Source: Clostridium sp. UBA701 (GTDB taxonomy: Bacteria > Bacillota > Clostridia > Clostridiales > Clostridiaceae). From it: DNA of 64,000 nt. A model generated the notes under the pieces. That model ran no database searches. It was not told the origin of the DNA and saw only the letters and a list, made by a program, of their open reading frames with translations. Location: positions 1 to 64,000 of the forward strand of contig DBMJ01000001.1 of the NCBI GenBank assembly GCA_002298125.1, in the 5' to 3' direction. A program made the translations under genes and the position numbers. Below are positions 15,814 to 23,853 of the stretch, piece by piece (position 1 is the stretch's first letter; each line of letters opens with the position of its first letter).

Positions 15814-17130
15814 TTATCTTATGATTTCCCACCCTTTGATCTTTGCAAAGATTTCAAAAGCTTTTGAGTAATTTCCATAAACCATTGATACATGATGAGC
15901 TATACCATTGTATATAACCTTATTTAAAACCTCTGAAATGGGATTCTCAAATACAACCTTAGCATAGGTTCCTGTAAGAAGTTTATCCATAGGAATAGCA
16001 GTTCCCATCTGCATAAACAGCCTTATCTTTCCTTGAGAGGAATCTATTCTAGATATCATAACCTCCCCATCCTTCATTACAAAACCAGCAGTTACACCCT
16101 TCCCGCCAGCATGGTAGCTATCTAAACTTCTAGTACATTTCCCATCCCATAGATTACAGGGCGCCACACCACAATGCCACATCAATGCAAAATTTTGCTC
16201 TATGTCTACCTGAGATAAATCTGCTAAAAATGGAGTTTCAGCACCTACGGCTTTATGAGCTATCATAGAAAGAGTACCCTCTACATCCCCCTCGCAGCCT
16301 AATATATAATCCTCCGCCTGAAGAAGAGACATGGCTGCACAAGGAGCAATCCCATAAGTAGCTGCAAATTCGGGCCAGCATCTTATAGCAAGACCAGTTA
16401 ACCCTTTCAAATCTACAAGCCTTTTAAGCTTTGCTGAAAGCTCCGCTACCTTGGACAATTGCGCATCAGTAATACCCGATATATCAAAGGTGTTTTTAAG
16501 CTTCTCAAGCTTATTTTGTATTTCTTCTTCTGTGACCATAACATCGTAAATATCGGATAATTCATAATGATCCAATATTAACCCCATTTCTCCAAAGCTA
16601 TTAAGCTCATCTATACCCAAATTAAAGAAGCCATGTGCTCTAAAGCCTGCAATACCCACATGAGCATTGCTAAGTGCAGTATTTATTCTAATGGCATCAA
16701 TCCAGTTCTCATCTACCGTATCACCAATAGAGGCATAATACTTTCTATTTCCACTCTTATACAGATTTGATGCGTTTAGATTAACTCCACAAACAGAATT
16801 TAATCTGATCTTTCCACCATTATAGGGCAATTCATTTAGTCCCCAAAGGTAAATAGGTTTTTTTATTACCTTATCAAGCTCCAATACAAGATGACCCAAG
16901 TGAAAGGTTCCACTTATAACAATAATTCCGTCCAAGTTCTTTGTTGCCAACTCTTTTGCTGCTGCTCTAGCATCCTCTACCTCAATTAGCAGGTTGTCTA
17001 TAAAATGACAGGTAACCTGCTCTAGATTTTTTAACTCCTCTTTTATACCACCATATATCTCAGCGGCGGCATTAAAATCGAAGGTAGTCCTAGCCAAACA
17101 AACTACGCCAAGGCTTATGTGTTGTTTCAT
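15814..17130 (-). CDS. sqwD: L-fucose/arabinose isomerase-like protein, probable sulfoquinovose isomerase
   Basis: A 438-residue member of the L-fucose isomerase-like family (COG2407). Metal/active-site style motifs of this fold are visible: RCWPEF, CEGDVEGTLSM, and LMWHCGVAP. Enzymes of this fold interconvert aldoses and ketoses with a divalent metal. Placed between the ROK regulator and the sulfoquinovosidase, its likely reaction is SQ to 6-deoxy-6-sulfofructose. No AGE-type isomerase (YihS) is present to do this. The assignment to the SqwD/SqvD role rests on context and memory of described clusters. The ATG has a GGGGGAG site; ten bases separate it from the downstream GH31 reading frame. 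Confidence 0.75.
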   Translation of the reverse strand: MKQHISLGVVCLARTTFDFNAAAEIYGGIKEELKNLEQVTCHFIDNLLIEVEDARAAAKELATKNLDGIIVISGTFHLGHLVLELDKVIKKPIYLWGLNELPYNGGKIRLNSVCGVNLNASNLYKSGNRKYYASIGDTVDENWIDAIRINTALSNAHVGIAGFRAHGFFNLGIDELNSFGEMGLILDHYELSDIYDVMVTEEEIQNKLEKLKNTFDISGITDAQLSKVAELSAKLKRLVDLKGLTGLAIRCWPEFAATYGIAPCAAMSLLQAEDYILGCEGDVEGTLSMIAHKAVGAETPFLADLSQVDIEQNFALMWHCGVAPCNLWDGKCTRSLDSYHAGGKGVTAGFVMKDGEVMISRIDSSQGKIRLFMQMGTAIPMDKLLTGTYAKVVFENPISEVLNKVIYNGIAHHVSMVYGNYSKAFEIFAKIKGWEIIR

Positions 17131-17144
17131 TTGTATCTCCCCCT

Positions 17145-18371
17145 TTAAATTATTGCTCCTGTTTTATAAAAGAACTCTCGCAGTGCGAGAGCTACTGCAC
17201 CAATAAAATTGCTCTTGTTGTTTATAGCGCTGAGAGTTATCATTTCATCCCAATCAAAATCTATAAAATTCTCCTGTAAAATCTGCTTTAACTCCTCCAC
17301 AATAAAGTTATACTTAAATACCTCGCCATAAAAAACTAGTGTAAGCGGATTATACAAGCTCACTGCATTTCCAATGGCAATGGCTGCGTAATAAAGAGCT
17401 TTTCTAAGTATCTCCCTCTCTGGTATTTCCCCCATGTCTGCTGCCTTTACTATTGTCTTAAGAGTTAGATTATCTATATTGGAAGAGCAAAGCTCATATA
17501 ATATAGGAGTTTTATCTTCACTAAATAATGGTGTTATTTCTGCTGTTAAAGCCTTTTGAGAAGCCACAGTCTCAAGACACCCCCTTCTGCCGCAGCTGCA
17601 GAGCTTGCCCTTATAATCAACTATAAAATGTCCTAACTCTCCCGCTAAATTTTCACTTCCATAATAGATTTCATTATTATTTATGAGAGCTGATCCAATA
17701 CCTGGTCCATATTTAATAAACATCATATTATCAACATTTTCTGTTGTGTTGTAGTCAAGCTCTCCCAATGCAAGAGTCCTTACGTTATTACCCACAACCA
17801 CTGGAATTCCTAAGGCATCCTCCAAAATTTTCTTAATAGGTACCTCTTCATTCCATAACCCTAAGGCCAGCTTGCTTATTCCAAGTGTTTCATCCACATG
17901 ACCAACTACACCTACGCCAATGCCTAGTATTTCTTCCTTCATAATGTTTTCCTTCCACAACATGTTCATGCAGTGTGAAGCTATATCCTTTAAAAGCTCC
18001 TTAGGGTTTTTTGCTTCCTTGGTGGATAATCTCTTATATACCCTTACTTCCCCTTTAATATTGGAAACCCCGATATTCATATAATCTGATTCTATATTAA
18101 TACCAATTACGTATTTATAGTCGTAGTTGATATCTATAAGAACCTTTTTTCTCCCACTTCTCTTATCCTTCTCCTCCAGCTGTCCCATTTCTTTAATGAT
18201 TCTTTCTTTTACCAATTCATTGACTAATATTGTTATAGCAGCTGGGGTAAGCTGGAGCTTTTGTGCAATATCTGCTCTAGAAATTGGCCCACAGTTTTTT
18301 AATATATTTAATATAGATTGACGATTTTGAAGCTTCACTGTTGCCATGTTATTTCCTTTAATTCTTTCCAT
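17145..18371 (-). CDS. ROK-family transcriptional repressor, likely SQ-pathway regulator
   Basis: A 408-residue protein with an N-terminal winged helix (NRQSILNILKNCGPISRADIAQKL, about residues 15-75) joined to a ROK sugar-kinase fold with the structural zinc motif CSCGRRGCLE. In active ROK kinases the catalytic base sits in an ND motif; here the matching segment reads VGNNVRTLAL, so the kinase site is dead, as in XylR/NagC-type sensors. The start at 18371 is chosen because AGGTGG lies six bases upstream. It is divergent from the RpiB-like gene across a palindrome-rich region and heads the sulfoquinovosidase operon, so it probably represses the locus and is released by SQ or a derived intermediate. 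Confidence 0.85.
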   Translation of the reverse strand: MERIKGNNMATVKLQNRQSILNILKNCGPISRADIAQKLQLTPAAITILVNELVKERIIKEMGQLEEKDKRSGRKKVLIDINYDYKYVIGINIESDYMNIGVSNIKGEVRVYKRLSTKEAKNPKELLKDIASHCMNMLWKENIMKEEILGIGVGVVGHVDETLGISKLALGLWNEEVPIKKILEDALGIPVVVGNNVRTLALGELDYNTTENVDNMMFIKYGPGIGSALINNNEIYYGSENLAGELGHFIVDYKGKLCSCGRRGCLETVASQKALTAEITPLFSEDKTPILYELCSSNIDNLTLKTIVKAADMGEIPEREILRKALYYAAIAIGNAVSLYNPLTLVFYGEVFKYNFIVEELKQILQENFIDFDWDEMITLSAINNKSNFIGAVALALREFFYKTGAII

Positions 18372-18415
18372 CTTAAACCACCTAATCAATAAATTTGCCT
18401 TTTAGAGAAGGCTAC

Positions 18416-18479
18416 TATAGTATTAATTAAAACCATTTATAAATTATTAATTGTATTAATTATATCATTTAATTAATAC
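18416..18479. promoter_or_regulatory. Candidate ROK operator upstream of the regulator operon
   Basis: A perfect 10-bp inverted repeat GTATTAATTA / TAATTAATAC (18453-18479, seven-base spacer) plus a further half-site TATTAATTAA at 18421-18430 just before the ROK start. AT-richness raises the chance background, but the ten-base perfect arms and the divergent-promoter position support an operator. Confidence 0.55.
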
Positions 18480-18522
18480 AATATATAGTGTTTTAAATAT
18501 TTTTATAGATTTATTGACTAAT

Positions 18523-18575
18523 TTGCAGGAGTTTTTAAATCAATGTATAATATATTAATTAACTAGTTTAATTAA
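18523..18575 (+). promoter_or_regulatory. Promoter and overlapping operator of the sqwI-sqwF-sqwE unit
   Basis: TTGCAG (18523-18528), 17-bp spacer, TATAAT (18546-18551). Directly downstream, across the expected transcription start, lies the palindrome TTAATTAA-CTAGT-TTAATTAA (18555-18575), an ideal repressor position. It shares the TTAATTA core with the other repeats in this intergenic region. Confidence 0.7.
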
Positions 18576-18606
18576 TTAAATCATATATATCTTGGAGGTA
18601 TGAATT

Positions 18607-19083
18607 ATGAAAATTGTTTTAGGTTCAGACAAATCTGGTTTTATCTTAAAGGAGGCTCTAAAAAAATATCTTGAGGAAAAAGGGCATGAAGTACAGGATA
18701 TAGGCACAAAGGATATGGAGCATGGGGTTCCTTATTTTCAAGTAGCTCCAGTAGCAGCAGAGCTTATCGCAAAGAAGGAGTATGAAAGAGGAATTCTAAT
18801 TTGTGGAACAGGCATGGGTATGGCTATCGTAGCTAATAAATACCCTGGGGTTTATGCTGCAGTTGTGGAAAGCGTATATGCTGCTAAAAAATGCAGGGCT
18901 ATAAACAATGCCAATATCCTTACCATGGGTGGATGGGTTATAGCAGAAAATATGGCCTATGAGATGGTAGATGCTTTCCTTGAAACTGACTTCACAGAAG
19001 GTCTTGAAGCCTGGAGGCAGGATTTTCTAAAAAATGCCTATAAGGAAGTTGGCAAAATAGAAGATGGTATATATAACAAATAA
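18607..19083 (+). CDS. sqwI: RpiB/LacAB-family sugar isomerase, probable 4-deoxy-4-sulfoerythrose isomerase
   Basis: A 158-residue RpiB-fold enzyme. The catalytic Cys66 in LICGTGMGMAI and the anion-hole loop are kept. Positions that in ribose-5-phosphate isomerase B contact the sugar ring or phosphate are changed: DHxGF is DKSGF, RQHND is RAINN (His99 to Ile), GSR is GGW, and the C-terminal GGRHQQR becomes GLEAWRQ. That is expected if the substrate carries a sulfonate, not a phosphate. In the sulfo-TK pathway SqwI converts sulfoerythrose to sulfoerythrulose so that transketolase can act again. First gene of a plus-strand operon; ATG follows TGGAGG. Confidence 0.82.
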   Translation: MKIVLGSDKSGFILKEALKKYLEEKGHEVQDIGTKDMEHGVPYFQVAPVAAELIAKKEYERGILICGTGMGMAIVANKYPGVYAAVVESVYAAKKCRAINNANILTMGGWVIAENMAYEMVDAFLETDFTEGLEAWRQDFLKNAYKEVGKIEDGIYNK

Positions 19084-19104
19084 CATAGCTGTGAGGTGAA
19101 GAAC

Positions 19105-20223
19105 ATGAATTGGAATTACTCTCAACCGGTTAAAATAATATTTGGGAATAACAAAATAGAGGAACTTCATGACATATTTACATCCATTGGACTTAATAGA
19201 GGTATATTAATCTGTGACCCGCTCTTTGTGGAAAATGGTCTAGCAGATAGGGTACTAAAATATTCTGGTGGACTTTTAATTGATTTCTTTTCTGATATAA
19301 CTCCAAATCCTACAGTTAACAGTGTAGATGCCTGTGCTGCAATAATGAGAGAAAAATCCATTGAATTTGCAGTAGCTTTAGGAGGTGGAAGCTCCTTAGA
19401 CTGTGCCAAAGCTGCCTGCTCTGTGTGTAAAACACCATATTCTATAGTAGATTTTCACAGTGGAAAAAGAAAGCTTGGAAATGAACATGCTCTGCTTATT
19501 GCTATTCCTACTACCTCTGGTACAGGCAGTGAAGTAACCCCTGTAGCTGTATTGTCAGATCCACAGCGTGGAGTAAAGGCACCTCTTGCAAGCGATAATT
19601 TCTTCCCGGCCTATGCTATTATAGATCCCACTCTTACAGTTTCTGTACCAGCAAAGATTACTGCATCCACTGGTCTAGATGTGTTATCTCATGCCCTTGA
19701 GGCCTTTTGGAGTAAAAATCATCAACCAATCTGTGATGCATTAGCACTGCATGCAGCAAAACTGGTATTTGAATATTTATTACCAGCTTATCATGATGGT
19801 AACAATCTCTTGGCAAGAGAAAAAATGAGTGAAGCTTCAGTGATTGCAGGATTGGCATTTGGTCTTCCCAAAACCGCTGCTTCACATGCTTGCTCCTTCC
19901 CCTTGACCAACCTTTATCACATACCTCATGGTGAAGCTTGTGCTTTCACCTTGGATGCTTTCACAGTGATAAATGCAGATGCAGAAAACGGAAGGCTGCA
20001 TTATTTTGCTAGAAATATCGGCTTTACTGATGCCTTTGAAATGGCAAAGAAAATCACAGAGATGAAAAGAGAAATGCATATGAAAATCACACTTCAGGAT
20101 GCAGGCATCAAAGAGGAGTCCTTACAGGAGCTTGCAGAGCTAAGTCAGCATCCGAATATGCTAAATAACCCTGTGGCAATGACTGTAGAGAGCACCATAA
20201 AAATGTACAGAAGCTTAATATAA
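19105..20223 (+). CDS. sqwF: Iron-containing alcohol dehydrogenase, probable sulfoacetaldehyde reductase
   Basis: A 372-residue group III (iron-type) alcohol dehydrogenase. NAD-binding loop ALGGGSSLDCAKA, IPTTSGTGSEVTP, and metal ligands in GLDVLSHALEAF, ASHACSFPL and IPHGEACAF are visible. Given the neighbours, the reaction should be NADH-dependent reduction of sulfoacetaldehyde to isethionate, the fermentative electron sink of sulfo-TK metabolism. The start is the ATG of MNWNYS with GAGGTGA six bases upstream; an earlier GTG overlaps that site. It follows the RpiB-like gene by 21 bases and precedes the exporter by 15, so the three are co-transcribed. Confidence 0.82.
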   Translation: MNWNYSQPVKIIFGNNKIEELHDIFTSIGLNRGILICDPLFVENGLADRVLKYSGGLLIDFFSDITPNPTVNSVDACAAIMREKSIEFAVALGGGSSLDCAKAACSVCKTPYSIVDFHSGKRKLGNEHALLIAIPTTSGTGSEVTPVAVLSDPQRGVKAPLASDNFFPAYAIIDPTLTVSVPAKITASTGLDVLSHALEAFWSKNHQPICDALALHAAKLVFEYLLPAYHDGNNLLAREKMSEASVIAGLAFGLPKTAASHACSFPLTNLYHIPHGEACAFTLDAFTVINADAENGRLHYFARNIGFTDAFEMAKKITEMKREMHMKITLQDAGIKEESLQELAELSQHPNMLNNPVAMTVESTIKMYRSLI

Positions 20224-20238
20224 GCAGGAGAATAATAT

Positions 20239-20976
20239 ATGATGACCTTAAGTATTATGCAATACATTCTTTTTGGGGTGGTAGTGCTTGCAACTCACTT
20301 TCTTGAAGGTATAACTGGCTTTGGCTGCACAGCTCTTGCACTGCCCTTTTGTATCCTCATTGTTGGTATAAAGCTTGCTGTGCCTTCTCTCGTACTATTA
20401 GCCTGGCTTTTAGCTCTGATGATTGTGCTGGCAGATTATAAAAACATTGTGTGGAAGGAATATCTTAGAATACTATCCTTTGTAGGCCTAGGGCTTCCCA
20501 TTGGGATTATGATTTACTCATATCTTCCAGAAAATTTACTTAAAAAGCTTCTAGGAGGATTTATGATTTTAGTCGCTTTGAGAGGACTTTATTTAAGCCT
20601 TGGTGGTATTTCTAAGATAAAACTCAATAAAGTAGTTCTAAGTATAATTCTATTTTTAGGTGGAATAGTACATGGTGCTTTTGGTACTGGTGGTCCATTT
20701 ATAGTAATCTATGCTGCTAATGCACTACCTAACAAGAGCAACTTTAGAGCAACCCTATGCATGCTTTGGGTAACCTTAAATGGTGTTATAATTACCAAAA
20801 ACCTTGCTTATGGTGTATTGTCAAAGGATATTTGGATTCTTTTTCTAGTGTCGCTCCCCTTCCTTTTAGGAGGAATGCTGCTAGGTAACAAAGCTCACAA
20901 TAAAGTCGATGATAAGATTTTTATAAAACTTGTATATTCAGTGCTGCTACTGTCAGGCATATTTATGTTTTTTTAA
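20239..20976 (+). CDS. sqwE: TauE/SafE-family permease, probable isethionate/sulfonate exporter
   Basis: A 245-residue membrane protein with about seven to eight hydrophobic segments and the TauE/SafE signature GxTGFGCTALALPF near residue 25, repeated in the second half as VHGAFGTGGPFIV. The family moves sulfonates, sulfite or related anions across the cytoplasmic membrane. Last in the operon with the predicted sulfoacetaldehyde reductase, it is best placed to release isethionate, the end product, since the window holds no isethionate-degrading enzyme. ATG has AGGAGAA upstream. A strong hairpin follows the stop codon. Confidence 0.82.
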   Translation: MMTLSIMQYILFGVVVLATHFLEGITGFGCTALALPFCILIVGIKLAVPSLVLLAWLLALMIVLADYKNIVWKEYLRILSFVGLGLPIGIMIYSYLPENLLKKLLGGFMILVALRGLYLSLGGISKIKLNKVVLSIILFLGGIVHGAFGTGGPFIVIYAANALPNKSNFRATLCMLWVTLNGVIITKNLAYGVLSKDIWILFLVSLPFLLGGMLLGNKAHNKVDDKIFIKLVYSVLLLSGIFMFF

Positions 20977-21005
20977 GCTTACAAATTACAAACCCTCTTA
21001 CCATA

Positions 21006-21042
21006 ATGAACCCCTTGAATATCATTTATCCAAGGGGTTCAT
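21006..21042. terminator. Bidirectional terminator between the converging sulfo-TK units
   Basis: Perfect 12-bp stem ATGAACCCCTTG / CAAGGGGTTCAT around a 13-base loop, with a T-rich flank. It separates the plus-strand sqwI-F-E operon from the minus-strand transporter-transketolase operon. Confidence 0.88.
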
Positions 21043-21071
21043 TTATACTTTCATTATATTTCATTATTTGA

Positions 21072-22010
21072 CTATTTTGAAGAAATAGCCCCTTTTGCTG
21101 CCTTAACAATATCCTCTGGGGTCATATGATATTTCTTCTTAAGGTAATCCATGGTTGCAACCTCTCCAAAGTGATCCTGTACTCCTATAGCCCTTAAAGG
21201 AACTGGATATTCTTCAATAAGCACCTCTGCTACTGCAGCCTTTAAACCTCCCATCACATTATGATTTTCGCAGGTTACTACAGCACCGGTTTTTCTCGCA
21301 GAAGATATGATAGTCTCTCTGTCTATTGGCTTAATGGTGTGTATATTTATTACCTCTGCCAAAATATTATCTGCCTTAAGCATTTCAGCAGCATCAAGAG
21401 CTTCCTTCACCATTAGTCCAGAGGCAAAAATAGTAACGTCTCTTCCCTCTTTAATTATGTCAGCTTTAAATAAATCAAATTTATAATCTTCATTAAATAT
21501 TACAGGCGCAGCCTTTCTAAACAGTCTTATATATACTGGACCATCATGAGCCACTATCTGCGGAAGAGCTTTTGATAGCTGCATTGCATCCACAGGTTCA
21601 AAGATAGTCATAGTTGGTATGCTTCGTAATACCCCAATATCCTCCATGCTCATATGAGTTCCACCATTTAGCTCAGCAGATATACCAGGATCTGAACCTA
21701 TTATTTTAACATTCCTCTTTGCATAGGCAATGGATATAGCTATCTGATCACATATTCTTCTAGATGCAAAAGCAGTGAAGGAACCAATAAATGGTATGAA
21801 CCCATAAGAGGCCATTCCCGCTGCTACCGCGGCCATATTTTGTTCTGCAATACCTACATCAAAGGCTCTCTCTGGGAACTTATCTCTTATGCTCAAAGTA
21901 CCATTAGCTCTTGCTAGGTCGGAATCTATTACAACTATTCTTTCATCGCTCTCCATCATCTTTGTTATTTCATCAGCCAAAACTTGTCTCATTTCTATAT
22001 TTTCGTACAT
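21072..22010 (-). CDS. sqwH: Transketolase, C-terminal subunit (split enzyme), probable sulfofructose transketolase
   Basis: A 312-residue subunit with the pyrimidine-binding and C-terminal domains of transketolase: FDVGIAEQNMAAVAAGMA (catalytic Glu for thiamine activation), GSFTAFASRRICDQI, then the C-terminal Rossmann-like domain. It needs the N-terminal partner, whose frame ends 12 bases upstream, to make the ThDP site at the interface. Context points to transfer of C2 units from sulfofructose and then from sulfoerythrulose to glyceraldehyde-3-phosphate, giving two xylulose-5-phosphates and sulfoacetaldehyde. An ordinary pentose-phosphate role cannot be excluded by sequence. ATG follows GGGGGGAG. 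Confidence 0.85.
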   Translation of the reverse strand: MYENIEMRQVLADEITKMMESDERIVVIDSDLARANGTLSIRDKFPERAFDVGIAEQNMAAVAAGMASYGFIPFIGSFTAFASRRICDQIAISIAYAKRNVKIIGSDPGISAELNGGTHMSMEDIGVLRSIPTMTIFEPVDAMQLSKALPQIVAHDGPVYIRLFRKAAPVIFNEDYKFDLFKADIIKEGRDVTIFASGLMVKEALDAAEMLKADNILAEVINIHTIKPIDRETIISSARKTGAVVTCENHNVMGGLKAAVAEVLIEEYPVPLRAIGVQDHFGEVATMDYLKKKYHMTPEDIVKAAKGAISSK

Positions 22011-22022
22011 CTTTCTCCCCCC

Positions 22023-22844
22023 CTATTCTAATTCCTTAAGAGCTTGAGCTTTCTGCTCTTTAGTTATAGGCATATTATGATTTTTCACCCCTGCTGCCTC
22101 AACAAAGGATACCCCTTTTCCCTTTACAGTGTTTAATAAAATCATGGAAGGAGTTCCGGTATTTTTCTTCGCATCCATAACTGCATGGTATATGGCTTCA
22201 ACGTCATGGCCGTCTACTGAATATACATTCCATCCAAATGCCTTCCATTTCTCTTCTAAACAATGAAGTCCCATAATTTCTTGTACAGTTCCATCTATCT
22301 GTAGCTTATTGTTGTCTGTAAAGGCTATTAAATTGTCCAATTTGTAGTGAGCTGCAGCCATGGCAGCTTCCCACACTTCACCTTCCTGACTTTCTCCATC
22401 CCCAACTATAGCATAGATATAAGCATTATCCTTTTTAATCTTGGAAGCCTTTGCTATACCCACAGCACAGGAAATACCCTGTCCTAAAGAACCTGCAGTC
22501 ATATCTATTCCTGGAGTTCTATTCATATCACAGTGGCTAGGAAGATTTGTTTCAGGCTTATTTAATGTATAGAGCCAATCTACAGGAAAAAATCCCTTAT
22601 CTGCAAGCACTGCATATAGTGCAGGACCTGCATGCCCTTTCGAAAGAACAAGCCTGTCTCTTCCCTCCATCTTTGGATTAGAGGGATCTATATTCATTAC
22701 CTTGTGATATAGTACCACTAGACCCTCAATTATGGATAGGCATCCTCCTACATGTCCTACTCCTAAAGTGCCAATCTCATCCATCACCATATAACGAATT
22801 TGTCTGCTCTTATCTTCTAAAAACTTCTTTTCATTAATATCCAT
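22023..22844 (-). CDS. sqwG: Transketolase, N-terminal subunit (split enzyme), probable sulfofructose transketolase
   Basis: A 273-residue subunit carrying the ThDP diphosphate-binding motif VGDGESQEGEVWEAA...TDNNKLQ, plus the GHVGGCLSIIE and LSKGHAGPALYA active-site His regions and HCDMNRTPGIDMTAGSLGQG. Split transketolases are common in clostridia, so the split itself is not diagnostic; placement after a sugar importer and facing sqwI-sqwF-sqwE is. ATG has AAGGAGGAG upstream. The 105-bp gap to the permease upstream holds a hairpin (arms TAAAGGTTA) spanning the permease stop codon, perhaps adjusting the ratio of transporter to enzyme. Confidence 0.85.
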   Translation of the reverse strand: MDINEKKFLEDKSRQIRYMVMDEIGTLGVGHVGGCLSIIEGLVVLYHKVMNIDPSNPKMEGRDRLVLSKGHAGPALYAVLADKGFFPVDWLYTLNKPETNLPSHCDMNRTPGIDMTAGSLGQGISCAVGIAKASKIKKDNAYIYAIVGDGESQEGEVWEAAMAAAHYKLDNLIAFTDNNKLQIDGTVQEIMGLHCLEEKWKAFGWNVYSVDGHDVEAIYHAVMDAKKNTGTPSMILLNTVKGKGVSFVEAAGVKNHNMPITKEQKAQALKELE

Positions 22845-22949
22845 TATATTCTCCTCCTTAGGGTTGATTAAACCTTTTAATTTATATATGTAAATTTTTA
22901 CTTTAATATTTCCTCCATTAGAGAAAAAGGAGTGTAAAGGTTAATGTCT

Positions 22950-23816
22950 CTAACCTTTAACAGCTCCTGAAGTAAGTCCAGATATAATCTGATCTTGAAA
23001 TAATATATAGCCAAGTATGCTTGGAATGATACTAACTATAATAGCCGCATACATGGACACATAATCTGTAGTAAACTGATTGGAAAAATATCTTATTCCA
23101 ATCTGGACTGTTCTAGTAGTCTGAGAAGAGGTTAGCAACATAGCATATATAAATTCATTCCAGCAGTATATGAATTGGAAAGTTGCAGCTGTAACCAATC
23201 CTGTTCTTGACATAGGCAATATTATTTTGAAGAATCTGTGAAAAAAATTACACCCATCTACAATTCCAGCTTCCTCTAGTTCTACAGGTATGGTGTTCAT
23301 AAAGCCTCTTACTATGGAAACAGAAAGTGGGATTCCTACTGCTGAGTACACTAATATTAAACCTATCCTTGTATCATAAAGGTTCAGTTTTGTGATAATT
23401 GTAAAATACGGAACCATCAATGCATTAATCGGCACTAGTATCCCTACGGTAAAGCTATTAAAAATCGCCTCTCTGCCTTTAAAGTGAAATCTAGACATAA
23501 CATAAGAAGCCATAGCTGCCACAAACACATTAATGAAGGTTGCTGTTAGGCTTACCAATAATGAATTGAAAAAAAGCGTTCCTAACCCAGATACTTGGAA
23601 GGCATTTATATAGTTTTGAATCTGCCATTTTTGTGGCAGGCTAAAAGGGTCAGCCATTAGCTCTGTATTTGTTTTGAAGGAGGATATTAGAAGCCATATC
23701 ATGGGAACTAAAGTATACAGAAGAAAGAAAATCAGTATTATCCATGAAAAGACCTTCCCTGAAATACTCCCTCTCTTGATTCTGTTTGATTTATGAATAT
23801 TTATATTATTTTCCAT
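22950..23816 (-). CDS. Sugar ABC transporter permease (MalG type)
   Basis: A 288-residue inner-membrane permease with six predicted helices and the EAA loop PVELEEAGIVDGCNFFHRFFKIILP, which contacts the ATPase. It is the CUT1-family MalG-like partner of the upstream MalF-like gene. Expected substrate is a sulfoquinovoside, such as sulfoquinovosyl glycerol, or free SQ, by context only. A membrane-embedded pair without a dedicated ATPase gene is normal for CUT1 systems in Firmicutes, which share an MsmX-type ATPase; none is found in the window. AGGTGAG precedes the ATG. Confidence 0.9.
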   Translation of the reverse strand: MENNINIHKSNRIKRGSISGKVFSWIILIFFLLYTLVPMIWLLISSFKTNTELMADPFSLPQKWQIQNYINAFQVSGLGTLFFNSLLVSLTATFINVFVAAMASYVMSRFHFKGREAIFNSFTVGILVPINALMVPYFTIITKLNLYDTRIGLILVYSAVGIPLSVSIVRGFMNTIPVELEEAGIVDGCNFFHRFFKIILPMSRTGLVTAATFQFIYCWNEFIYAMLLTSSQTTRTVQIGIRYFSNQFTTDYVSMYAAIIVSIIPSILGYILFQDQIISGLTSGAVKG

Positions 23817-23853
23817 GTTAAAATACTCACCTACCTATTAAAATATTATAGGA

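Noticed and set aside
15814..17130. L-fucose isomerase proper
   Set aside because: Length is well below classic FucI, no fucose genes are nearby and the neighbours are SQ genes; only the fold is shared.
21072..22844. Ordinary pentose-phosphate transketolase or DXP synthase
   Set aside because: Not DXP synthase (two short subunits, transketolase motifs). A general role cannot be excluded from sequence, but location with sqwI/F/E and the importer favours the sulfosugar role.
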